Both the position numbers and the translations under genes were made by a program. This document shows, in pieces, positions 58,010 to 64,000 of a stretch of DNA of 64,000 nucleotides. The stretch comes from Adhaeribacter terrigena (lineage in GTDB: Bacteria > Bacteroidota > Bacteroidia > Cytophagales > Hymenobacteraceae), in contig NZ_JAEHFX010000006.1 of NCBI RefSeq assembly GCF_016623615.1, forward strand, positions 208,748-272,747, in the 5' to 3' direction. The stretch's first letter is position 1, and the number at the start of each line of letters is the position of its first letter. Under the pieces are notes generated by a model. It was not told where the DNA came from. It searched no databases and saw only the letters and a program-made list of their open reading frames with translations.

Positions 58010-59575
58010 GTGCACCTGAATTACTTTTTCCTGAAAAAACTGAGTGCGGCATTGGAGCAGAAGCTGGTTGGTTTTACGCTGGCCACTTGTTTCAGTCAGG
58101 AGAAAGATGAACTGGTGCTGGGTTTCACCAACGGGCAGGAAGATTTTTATATCAAAGCCATTTTAACATCCGGTTTTTCTTCCCTGGCTTTCCCTTCCGA
58201 CTTTCATCGTAAACGGCAGAATTCGGTAAATCTTTTCCCGGAAACGGTAGGCAAAACGGTGGAAAAAGTAGTGCAGCATCAGCACGAGCGCAGCTTTTAT
58301 TTCGAACTGTCCGAAGGTCTGGTTTTGCTATTCAAAATGTTCGGCAACCGGTCTAATATTGTGGTGTTTCAGAATCGCGTTCCGGTTAACCGTTTTCATA
58401 AAAAATTCCCCGCCGATTTTGAGCTTGAGCCGTGGCACATGGATCGTAATTTCTCTGTTTCGCCGGCAGATTTTCCGCTGAATTTAAAGCAATTACAAAA
58501 GCTTATTCCTACCCTTGGTGAACTTCCGCTGGCTTACCTGCGCGAAAACAATTTTGAAGTTCAATCTGCTGAAACGCAGCAAAAAACGGTATCGGAATTG
58601 CTTCAAAAACTCGAAGATCCAGTCTATTACGTGATCGAATTTGAAAGTAAGATCCGGTTAAGTTTGCTTCCGCTTGGAACTGAAATTGGCCGATTTCCGG
58701 ACCCGATAGAAGTGGCGCAGTTCTTTGCGGTAAAGTACCTTTCCACGCAGTTCTACGTCAGCAACTTTCAGGCAATTAAGCAGCAACTGGAAAAACAAAA
58801 GCACGCCGCCGAACAAATTTTAGCGCAGGTAGAAAGCAAGCAGAAGTCCTTAAAAACCGATACTAATTTTGCGCAAACCGCCGACGTAATTATGGCGAAC
58901 CTGACCAATATTCCGCCGCGCACTTCTGAAATAGAACTCTACGATTTTTATCAGGACCGTAACCGCATTATTAAACTAAAGGCTACCGAAACACCCCAGA
59001 AAACCGCTGAACGGCTTTATAAAAAAGCGAAAAACCAACAGATAGAACTTAAGATTCTGGACGAAAAAGCGCTGCGCAAAACCGAAGAAATTATTGCGCT
59101 GGAAGAAAAGCTAGCGGAGCTTTCCCAGGTTCACGACAGCAAATCGCTTAAGAATTACCTGAAAGCCAACGCTTTTGAAACCGGCAAAAAAACAACCCAA
59201 ACCGAAAGCCCTTTCCGGGAATTTACCACCGAAGGCTTTAAAATTCTGGTAGGCAAAAGCGCGGCCAACAACGATGTATTAACCCAGAAATTCACGCATA
59301 AAGACGACCTGTGGCTGCACGCCAAAGACGTTTCGGGTTCGCATGTGGTAGTGAAATTCCAGAGCGGCAAAGCGTTTCCGCAAACCGTTATTGAAAAGGC
59401 CGCCAAACTCGCTGCATATTATTCCAAACGCAAAACTGATAGCTTTTGCCCGGTAATTTACACGCCTAAAAAATTTGTGCGAAAACCCAAAGGCGCCGCA
59501 CCCGGCAGCGTTATTGTAGACCGGGAAAATGTGATATTGGTTGTGCCCGAAAATCCGTTTGAACGCACGTTTTGA
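58010..59575 (+). CDS. rqcH: NFACT-domain protein, RqcH-like
   Basis: 521 residues. GTG start gives MHLNYFFLKKLSAALEQKLVGF, matching the family N-terminus. NFACT-N covers about 1-200, a coiled-coil pair about 250-390 (AEQILAQVESKQKSL; KKAKNQQIELKILDEKALRKTEEI), and the C-terminal NFACT-R domain about 405-515 (FREFTTEGFKILVGKSAANNDVLTQKFTHKDDLWLHAKDVSGSHVVVK). RqcH binds stalled 50S-peptidyl-tRNA and directs alanine tailing in B. subtilis. The DR motif of RqcH NFACT-N is not obvious here, so tailing activity is uncertain. Confidence 0.88.
   Translation: MHLNYFFLKKLSAALEQKLVGFTLATCFSQEKDELVLGFTNGQEDFYIKAILTSGFSSLAFPSDFHRKRQNSVNLFPETVGKTVEKVVQHQHERSFYFELSEGLVLLFKMFGNRSNIVVFQNRVPVNRFHKKFPADFELEPWHMDRNFSVSPADFPLNLKQLQKLIPTLGELPLAYLRENNFEVQSAETQQKTVSELLQKLEDPVYYVIEFESKIRLSLLPLGTEIGRFPDPIEVAQFFAVKYLSTQFYVSNFQAIKQQLEKQKHAAEQILAQVESKQKSLKTDTNFAQTADVIMANLTNIPPRTSEIELYDFYQDRNRIIKLKATETPQKTAERLYKKAKNQQIELKILDEKALRKTEEIIALEEKLAELSQVHDSKSLKNYLKANAFETGKKTTQTESPFREFTTEGFKILVGKSAANNDVLTQKFTHKDDLWLHAKDVSGSHVVVKFQSGKAFPQTVIEKAAKLAAYYSKRKTDSFCPVIYTPKKFVRKPKGAAPGSVIVDRENVILVVPENPFERTF
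58241..58271 (+). repeat. possible CGSTAT repeat inside rqcH
   Basis: GAAACGGTAGGCAAAACGGT then GGAAAAAGTAG; in frame encodes ETVGKTVEKV. Confidence 0.4.
58583..58612 (+). repeat. CGSTAT repeat inside rqcH
   Basis: AAAACGGTATCGGAATTG then CTTCAAAAACTC; encodes KTVSELLQKL. Confidence 0.5.
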
Positions 59576-59632
59576 ACAGGAATAGTCATCTGTTTTATTC
59601 CGGAAGGACTGGTGCTTTATTTCAGGCAAAAA

Positions 59633-59666
59633 AAAGATCCTGCCGCAACAAAGCAACAGGATCTTT
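59633..59666. terminator. terminator between rqcH and tRNA-Leu
   Basis: AAAGATCCTG and CAGGATCTTT with a 14-base loop. The run of T's is on the minus strand, so it mainly ends the tRNA transcript. Confidence 0.88.
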
Positions 59667-59673
59667 ATAAAAG

Positions 59674-59756
59674 TGCGCGCGGGGAGATTCGAACTCCCAC
59701 ACCCGTAAGGCACCACCCCCTCAAGATGGCGTGTCTACCAATTTCACCACGTGCGC
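59674..59756 (-). tRNA. tRNA-Leu (anticodon GAG)
   Basis: 83-base class II cloverleaf read on the minus strand. D arm GTGAAATTGGTAGACAC, anticodon stem CCATC/GGTGG around loop TTGAGGG, long variable arm, T arm GGGAG-TTCGAAT-CTCCC, discriminator A. The acceptor stem pairs at six of seven positions, with an A-C mismatch at pair 5-68. No CCA is encoded. A dispersed repeat abuts the 5' end. Confidence 0.93.
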
Positions 59757-59790
59757 AAAAAACGGTATCCTTTCCGGCTTAAAAACTACC
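59757..59790 (+). repeat. CGSTAT dispersed repeat abutting tRNA 5' end
   Basis: Core AAAACGGTATCCTTTC then CGGCTTAAAAACTACC; it starts one base from the tRNA's first nucleotide. Confidence 0.85.
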
Positions 59791-59956
59791 AGATCGAAGT
59801 GGCTGCAAAAGTAACATTTCCGGCCTTACCCTCCAAATATTTCTGACCTGTATTTTCGGCATTAAGGGAATATTTTTCAGAATCAGGCTGTTCATTTTCT
59901 CTAATACGTTAAGCACCAGTTACCTGAATATTCAGCCCGTTGTGTTTAGCCGGAAA

Positions 59957-61186
59957 TTAATTTATGTTTCGTTCCTGAATAATTTTGTAAAACAGCCGCG
60001 CCCCCTCTCCTAATTGTTGCCGCCTGCTTTTTAGAGTTTGAAATCTGTTCTGAATGGTTTCCGGCACAATTCCGGCAGGATATTTCTTTATTGCCGCCTG
60101 AAGTACTGCATCCGGCAATTGCTTTTGCAACAATCTGGCCTGCGCCTGGAAAACACTGCCGGGAACATTTTTTAATAGCAGATCATCCAGCACCCGGCCG
60201 TTCTTACTATATCCTGCCACATCTTCAAATTCGGGCGTGAACGAAGCGATCTTATTTAAAATAAACTTACGGGTTAACAAATAAGGCAGCACGCCATCTT
60301 TGTAATAGCCAAATGCCTGGTCCCGGTCTTTGGGAACTGGCCGGAAAACGGTATGATTTTCAGTGGAAAAACCCGCCCAGTCCCATTGTCCGGGGTGGCG
60401 GTCCCAGTCACCAATGAGCAGATCGAAGAGCCGGCATCTCAGAAACAAAACCGTATCTACAGAAGCTTTCCCCTTACTTTGGGTCAGAATCTGCAGCATT
60501 TCTGCTGTTGAATACAATTCCTTAAAACGCTCGCCGGGTAGTTGCAGTTCTTTCAGGTCCGGGGCCTTGGGGCTCAGGTTAAAAAAGCCACCCCGCTGCA
60601 ACCCAAATTTATTAAAGGCGCTGTCTTCGGGATGAATAAAATAGAGTTCCGGGGTGGTATATGGTACTCCGGCATGCGATGAAAGTTCAGCCACCCATTG
60701 GGGCGCAAAGGGATCGGTGGCAGAAACCTGATCGCGCACAAAGGAGGCAACAAAGGTATAGCGAAAAAACCCTGGCAATACATGTACCGGATTTTTATCC
60801 ACCGACCGGAGCGCATACTCCGTTCCGGCTGCATCGGCCAGCGTAAAGCTGGTTGTTTGCATGCCCCCACCCTTTCGCAGAATCTTCATACCGCCATTTT
60901 TTTTGCTTATGTGCAATACCGGCACTTTAACCTGTGCCGCCCATACAGACCGGTAGTGTTTTCCGAGCCAAAACGCTCCCATGGCCCCTCGTAAATAATG
61001 CTCTCCTGGCGCGGCAATTACTGTATCGGGAGCTACTTTTCCGGAAAAATCTTTGTAGGTATCAAGAGGGGGGTAACTGGCATTGAAAGGAATAAATACA
61101 TTTAAGTTCCAGCTTAAATAAATACCGGCAACTATTACCAGTAACTGAAGCAGAAATTTCAGAGAAAATTTGTTCGTCATATACAT
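59957..61186 (-). CDS. membrane-anchored DWDRH-motif protein (kinase-fold-like)
   Basis: 409 residues; one N-terminal span at about 10-29 (FLLQLLVIVAGIYLSWNLNVFI), remainder outside. LLIGDWDRHPGQWDWAGFST, followed 15-20 residues later by FRPVPKDRDQAFGYY, resembles the catalytic and metal loops of CotH/HipA-like kinase folds. GGGMQTTSFTLADAAGTEYALRSVDK earlier looks like the N-lobe with its Lys. In Bacteroidota this domain is often, as I recall, the N-terminal part of long proteins that end in an outer-membrane beta-barrel; here it ends without one. Kinase activity is an inference. An in-frame dispersed-repeat copy lies at 60344-60373. Confidence 0.7.
   Translation of the reverse strand: MYMTNKFSLKFLLQLLVIVAGIYLSWNLNVFIPFNASYPPLDTYKDFSGKVAPDTVIAAPGEHYLRGAMGAFWLGKHYRSVWAAQVKVPVLHISKKNGGMKILRKGGGMQTTSFTLADAAGTEYALRSVDKNPVHVLPGFFRYTFVASFVRDQVSATDPFAPQWVAELSSHAGVPYTTPELYFIHPEDSAFNKFGLQRGGFFNLSPKAPDLKELQLPGERFKELYSTAEMLQILTQSKGKASVDTVLFLRCRLFDLLIGDWDRHPGQWDWAGFSTENHTVFRPVPKDRDQAFGYYKDGVLPYLLTRKFILNKIASFTPEFEDVAGYSKNGRVLDDLLLKNVPGSVFQAQARLLQKQLPDAVLQAAIKKYPAGIVPETIQNRFQTLKSRRQQLGEGARLFYKIIQERNIN
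60344..60373 (+). repeat. CGSTAT repeat inside DWDRH-motif gene
   Basis: Core AAAACGGTATGATTTT then CAGTGGAAAAAC: a full-core match inside coding sequence, encoding STENHTVF on the minus strand. Confidence 0.65.
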
Positions 61187-61220
61187 CCGGAAAGGAATAC
61201 CCCCCTAAACGGGATTTCCG

Positions 61221-61253
61221 GAAAAACGCTGCCTTTTTGGGATTAAAAAGTGA
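61221..61253 (+). repeat. CGSTAT dispersed repeat
   Basis: AAAAACGCTGCCTTTTT then GGGATTAAAAAGTGATG. Confidence 0.75.
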
Positions 61254-61271
61254 TGTTAATGCAAGCATTAA

Positions 61272-61655
61272 TTATTCACCAGGCAGGTTGTGCAGAAATT
61301 CCTCAGGCTGGCAGCCACGCGCTATCAGCAATGCAATATATTCGGGATTATGCGTGAGGCGTTTGCCCAACCGGATCGCTTTCGCTTCGGCGGCTTGCTG
61401 GCCATCTACTTTAATGAAACTGAAATATTTATTTTCAACTTTAAATTTCCGGATCTGCCCGTATTTATTCATTTCAAGCACGAAACCCAGTTTTTCCCAT
61501 TCGGCTTTGGTTTTAATGAGATCTACATAAGGCAAGAGGCTTTCAGGCAGATCGGCGTATTGATTCCAGCATTCCAGCAAATAATAAACCTCGTCATGAG
61601 AAACCGGTAGGTCTAGGTTCTTCTTTTGCTTTAAAATCCGCTGCAATAATTTCAT
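61272..61655 (-). CDS. small basic/acidic cytoplasmic protein, unknown
   Basis: 127 residues from ATG 61655 (MKLLQRILKQKKNLDLPV); the frame is open further upstream but that part is AT-rich and unlike protein. Helical throughout: DEVYYLLECWNQYADLPESLLPYVDLI and a later WEKLGFVLEMNKYGQIRKFKVENKYFSFIKVDGQQAAEAKAIRLGKRLTHNPEYIALLIARG. No signal peptide, no motif recognised. It is transcribed towards the DWDRH gene and separated by a dispersed repeat. Confidence 0.7.
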   Translation of the reverse strand: MKLLQRILKQKKNLDLPVSHDEVYYLLECWNQYADLPESLLPYVDLIKTKAEWEKLGFVLEMNKYGQIRKFKVENKYFSFIKVDGQQAAEAKAIRLGKRLTHNPEYIALLIARGCQPEEFLHNLPGE

Positions 61656-62127
61656 TGTAAAAAAAATACAAAGCCTAAGTTTTAACCGGTAAGTAAAATA
61701 TACTCTTTCGGTAGCAAAACAGTTTAATAATCCGGTTCGTTTTTCTGAAAGGAAACAAATATATGAAATTTTAAATTTAGATTTTTCTACTGTTACCAAC
61801 TATTCCGGCTCCCGGAAACCGCGGTCTTGCACGTAAGGAACCATTATTTTTTTATTCTGCCATCCCGCTTTAACCCTAAACCAGTTCCATATACGTCGCT
61901 TTCAGCCGGATTTTATTCCTGTTCAGGCAGATGGCTTTCCGTTTCAGCTATATATTTTTTCAGCGCCTGAAAAATAATCTTTACTTAGTATAGATCATAT
62001 TATATATAAGGCACGGTCTTTGCAAATCAAGCTCAGAATTTGCTCCGGTCTGAAATCAGGCAAACCATGGCTTTTAAAGCAAAGCAGGTTTAGTAATACT
62101 TTAGTTTTCACCGCTAAAAACAAGATT
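61656..62127. other. divergent intergenic region, nothing clear
   Basis: 472 AT-rich bases between divergent small genes. No repeat, hairpin with T-run or exact -7 box was found. A run of TATATATAA near 62000 is the only notable stretch. Confidence 0.45.
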
Positions 62128-62355
62128 ATGCATTACTTCTCCTCTAACCAAGTAAGCGTTACTTTTTTTAATCGTCTGTCTGCGGACGTTTCGCACACTT
62201 TACTGTACGAAAACGACGAAATTTTTAGTGAACTTATGAATAGCGGTTTACAAGTGCAGCGCGATGGCTTTGATATTATGCTTTTTGTTAGCACCGAAAC
62301 CGAACTCTATAAAGTGCGCCGCATTACTCAAATTCCTTTATTTATTAAGTTTTAA
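62128..62355 (+). CDS. 75-residue protein, unknown
   Basis: From ATG 62128 (MHYFSSNQVSVTFFNRLSADVSHTLL); an upstream ATG at 62020 would add 36 residues that look random. Alternating strands and one helix, no signal peptide, no membrane span, ending LYKVRRITQIPLFIKF. No family recognised. Coding status is moderate. Confidence 0.5.
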   Translation: MHYFSSNQVSVTFFNRLSADVSHTLLYENDEIFSELMNSGLQVQRDGFDIMLFVSTETELYKVRRITQIPLFIKF

Positions 62356-62471
62356 GTTTGATTTTTCCCGGAAAAACGGGAACAAATTTGAACGGCAGTT
62401 CCTTTATCGTAGTTTTACTGGCAGCCTGAAAGCAAATTCGGCTGAAATGGAAACTAACTTTAGTAATTTTT

Positions 62472-63074
62472 ATGCATTTTAAACAAATTTTACGCCGTTC
62501 ATTTTTTGCGGCGCTGTTGTTCTCTTTATCTACACTGGCCTTTGGTCAATCTGCTGGTACTATTGGTTTAGGAGTTAAAGCTGGCGACCCAACGGGCTTA
62601 TCGGTAAAATTTTACCGCCCGGCTTTAGACATTGAAGTAGTGGTGGGCCGTCCTTATTATTTCAGCGGACGTTACCATAATAATGGTTATTACCGGGATT
62701 ATTTTTATAAGAATAAAAAATATAAATACTATCGTTATCATTATTATGAAGTTGGCAACCCTGTAGCATTCCAGGTTCACTTTCTGAAAAGCAAGTCTAC
62801 CAAAGCTGCCAAAGAGCTAAAATGGTATTTAGGCGCTGGCCCTCAATTGCGCACGCACAAAGTAAATTATTACTATTACGACGATCATAACGTTTATATA
62901 AATGATCGTTATACCAACATCGACCTTGGTTTAGATGGGGTATTTGGCCTGGAATATACTTTCTCTGATTTGCCGATCAGTATTTTCACGGATATTAACT
63001 TATTTATGGAATTGGTAGATGATGTAAATCTTGAATTACAGGGCGGAATTGGTGTTCGCTATAACCTGAAATAA
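62472..63074 (+). CDS. secreted beta-barrel-like protein with Tyr-rich loop
   Basis: 200 residues. Signal peptide with basic start (MHFKQILRRSFFAALLFSLSTLAFGQ), cleavage after FGQ. The mature protein has alternating aromatic/aliphatic strands and ends FTDINLFMELVDDVNLELQGGIGVRYNLK, typical of small outer-membrane beta-barrels with a terminal aromatic strand. Residues about 62-92 are a Tyr/Lys/His/Asn-rich insertion (YHNNGYYRDYFYKNKKYKYY) and a second Tyr run (NYYYYDDHNVYIN) follows at about 132-145, presumably external loops. No family name can be given. Confidence 0.8.
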   Translation: MHFKQILRRSFFAALLFSLSTLAFGQSAGTIGLGVKAGDPTGLSVKFYRPALDIEVVVGRPYYFSGRYHNNGYYRDYFYKNKKYKYYRYHYYEVGNPVAFQVHFLKSKSTKAAKELKWYLGAGPQLRTHKVNYYYYDDHNVYINDRYTNIDLGLDGVFGLEYTFSDLPISIFTDINLFMELVDDVNLELQGGIGVRYNLK

Positions 63075-63102
63075 AAACGCTATTCTTTCTGAAAGAAAAA
63101 CC
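63073..63102 (+). repeat. CGSTAT dispersed repeat
   Basis: AAAAACGCTATTCTTTC then TGAAAGAAAAACC; its end joins the terminator arm. Confidence 0.7.
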
Positions 63103-63134
63103 GGCTGCTCCGAATTGGGGCGGCCGGTTTTTTT
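63099..63134 (+). terminator. intrinsic terminator of beta-barrel-like gene
   Basis: AACCGGC and GCCGGTT outer stem with further G-C/G-T pairs inside, then TTTTTT. Confidence 0.9.
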
Positions 63135-63298
63135 ATGCCTTCTCTACTTACTCTGCTCCAACGGATGGCTAGAAGCCCGCTTAAAATCAGAAACCTTACG
63201 CCCTTACGCTACGGAGGATTTCAAAAGCGATAACTTTTACGGTTTATTTCATTATTTCAGATATTGCTTTCAGGTTACGTGCAAGGAATTTTTCTGAC

Positions 63299-63330
63299 GG
63301 GTTTTACTACTAAAACCATAGCGTTTTTCT
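63299..63330 (-). repeat. CGSTAT dispersed repeat
   Basis: GGGTTTTACTACTAAAACCA then TAGCGTTTTTC. Confidence 0.75.
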
Positions 63331-63731
63331 TCTCCCGCCTCTATCCCAAACCTTTTCCAAAACGGTGCAAACGCTGTAGAGGGTTTTGCTTGCGATAATA
63401 CTTTCTTTATAGCTGCTTGAGCTGCCTGGCAGGCCGTTTCAGGGCCTTTTGCACAGGCCGGCTTGCTATCCTTACAAACACCTTCTTTGCATAGTACAAT
63501 TCACCAAAATCCCTTTCGCCGCCCGGGTTTCGCTCTTCACCCGCCTTTCTTTCCTGTTTTCAACCCTTTCAGCCTTTTTATTTAGCACTATACCAATAAG
63601 GTTGTTGCACTCCTGAAACGGACACTTGATAAAGTACAACTACCTTTCTCAGCCGGCGTTAAAACCCATATATCACAAACAACCAAACTGAACTTCAATA
63701 TTTCGATACAAAACTTTTACTCTTTACAGCC

Positions 63732-64000
63732 ATGAAAACAAACTTACTTTCGCTCCTTTTCCTGCTCTTCTCCTTCCTTGGTTTCTCGGCCAAAGCCCAG
63801 ACTTTCGGCATCCCTTGTCCGGAAGGCTGCACCGTGGACCCGCTCTGCGTGATCGAGGAAAACTGCTTCCGCTTTGAATACTACGGCGCCCTGGACCAGG
63901 GAAACGGCACCACCCAGCTCAAGTTCAAGATCTACAACGCCAGCCGCTTCCCCTTCGAGCACGTAATGTTCGAGCTGCCGGGCCAGAACCTGCCCGCCCT
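63732..64000 (+). CDS. secreted protein, truncated by the window end
   Basis: Open from ATG 63732 to the last base (89 codons visible). Signal peptide MKTNLLSLLFLLFSFLGFSAKAQ, then TFGIPCPEGCTVDPLCVIEENCFRFEYYG with four Cys in the first 25 mature residues. A YNASRFPFEHVMFELPG strand follows. Codons from about 63800 on are more GC-rich (almost all third positions G/C) than in neighbouring genes. Probably the start of a long surface or adhesin-type protein, but the rest is not in view. Confidence 0.75.
   Translation, partial: MKTNLLSLLFLLFSFLGFSAKAQTFGIPCPEGCTVDPLCVIEENCFRFEYYGALDQGNGTTQLKFKIYNASRFPFEHVMFELPGQNLPA

Larger units (their letters stand above)
63075..63731. other. 657-base intergenic region
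   Basis: Contains a terminator and two dispersed repeats. The rest, about 63340-63720, is C/T-rich on the plus strand with short frames that do not look coding. TACTCTTTAC just before 63732 is a possible promoter-like stretch. Confidence 0.5.

Noticed and set aside
1..64000. Prophage, integrative element or defence island
   Set aside because: No integrase, capsid, transposase, restriction or nuclease-ATPase defence genes; gene content is housekeeping throughout.

Overview
The window looks like chromosomal core sequence from a member of the Bacteroidota, most likely a Cytophagales/Hymenobacteraceae-type bacterium (inference). Start codons mostly lack Shine-Dalgarno sequences and several genes start with TTG or GTG. 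Several leaders carry the Bacteroidota -7 motif TAnnTTTG. The gene set (Mpl, BatC-like TPR protein, free RqcH/NFACT, split transketolase, SDR-DUF2867 fusion, many SPI/SPII-exported small proteins) fits that phylum. No phage, transposase, CRISPR array or recognisable defence island was seen.

Layout. 1-4.7 kb: a BatC-like TPR protein cut at the left edge, thiolase, a MORN-repeat secreted protein and a small secreted protein. 5.0-7.5 kb: lysC-lysA (aspartate to lysine/DAP). 8.2-14.2 kb: an orphan subtilase-propeptide-like protein, SDR-DUF2867, purC, a STAS-RNase Z pair, a Crp/Fnr regulator and an AhpD-like protein. 14.4-22.6 kb: a glucan phosphorylase homologue lacking the PLP lysine, a queuosine-precursor transporter, trpS, a CPBP protein, an RluE-like pseudouridine synthase, HPPD and small proteins. 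22.7-32.7 kb: phosphoglucomutase, a CPA2 antiporter, a TPR protein, dnaB, mpl and a DnaQ-type exonuclease. 32.7-41.8 kb: an M48 lipoprotein operon ending in a 27-residue peptide, a FAH-family hydrolase, an M23 peptidase, Bcp, and the two transketolase halves separated by a von Willebrand A protein. 41.9-49 kb: an ECF sigma/anti-sigma-like/CpxP-like trio, a class III aminotransferase, an SLC13 permease, a TerB-like protein and pfkA. 49-59.6 kb: miaA overlapping a glycosyltransferase, a 1735-residue hybrid histidine kinase with a single-domain response regulator, a small protein, a PhnP-like MBL hydrolase and RqcH. 59.7-64 kb: tRNA-Leu(GAG), a membrane DWDRH-motif protein, small proteins and a truncated secreted protein at the right edge.

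The most unusual signal is a dispersed repeat. Its core is AAAACGSTATGSTTTT, followed after 2-4 bases by an A-rich block close to GCYTAAAAAGTC. I found it at about 46 places (roughly one per 1.4 kb), on both strands. Most copies are intergenic, but about a dozen lie inside reading frames. Copies occur as perfect inverted pairs that make hairpins, sit at terminators, span start and stop codons, and encode the signal-peptide core of at least three secreted proteins. Density, strand symmetry, inverted-pair terminators and the A-rich block about one helical turn from the core all resemble the DNA uptake sequences of Haemophilus and Neisseria. To my knowledge no such sequence is established for Bacteroidota. 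This is a hypothesis, and no competence gene is in the window.

A second pattern is a set of G-poor short-period leader arrays directly before start codons. Some are paired with inverted arms behind the preceding gene.
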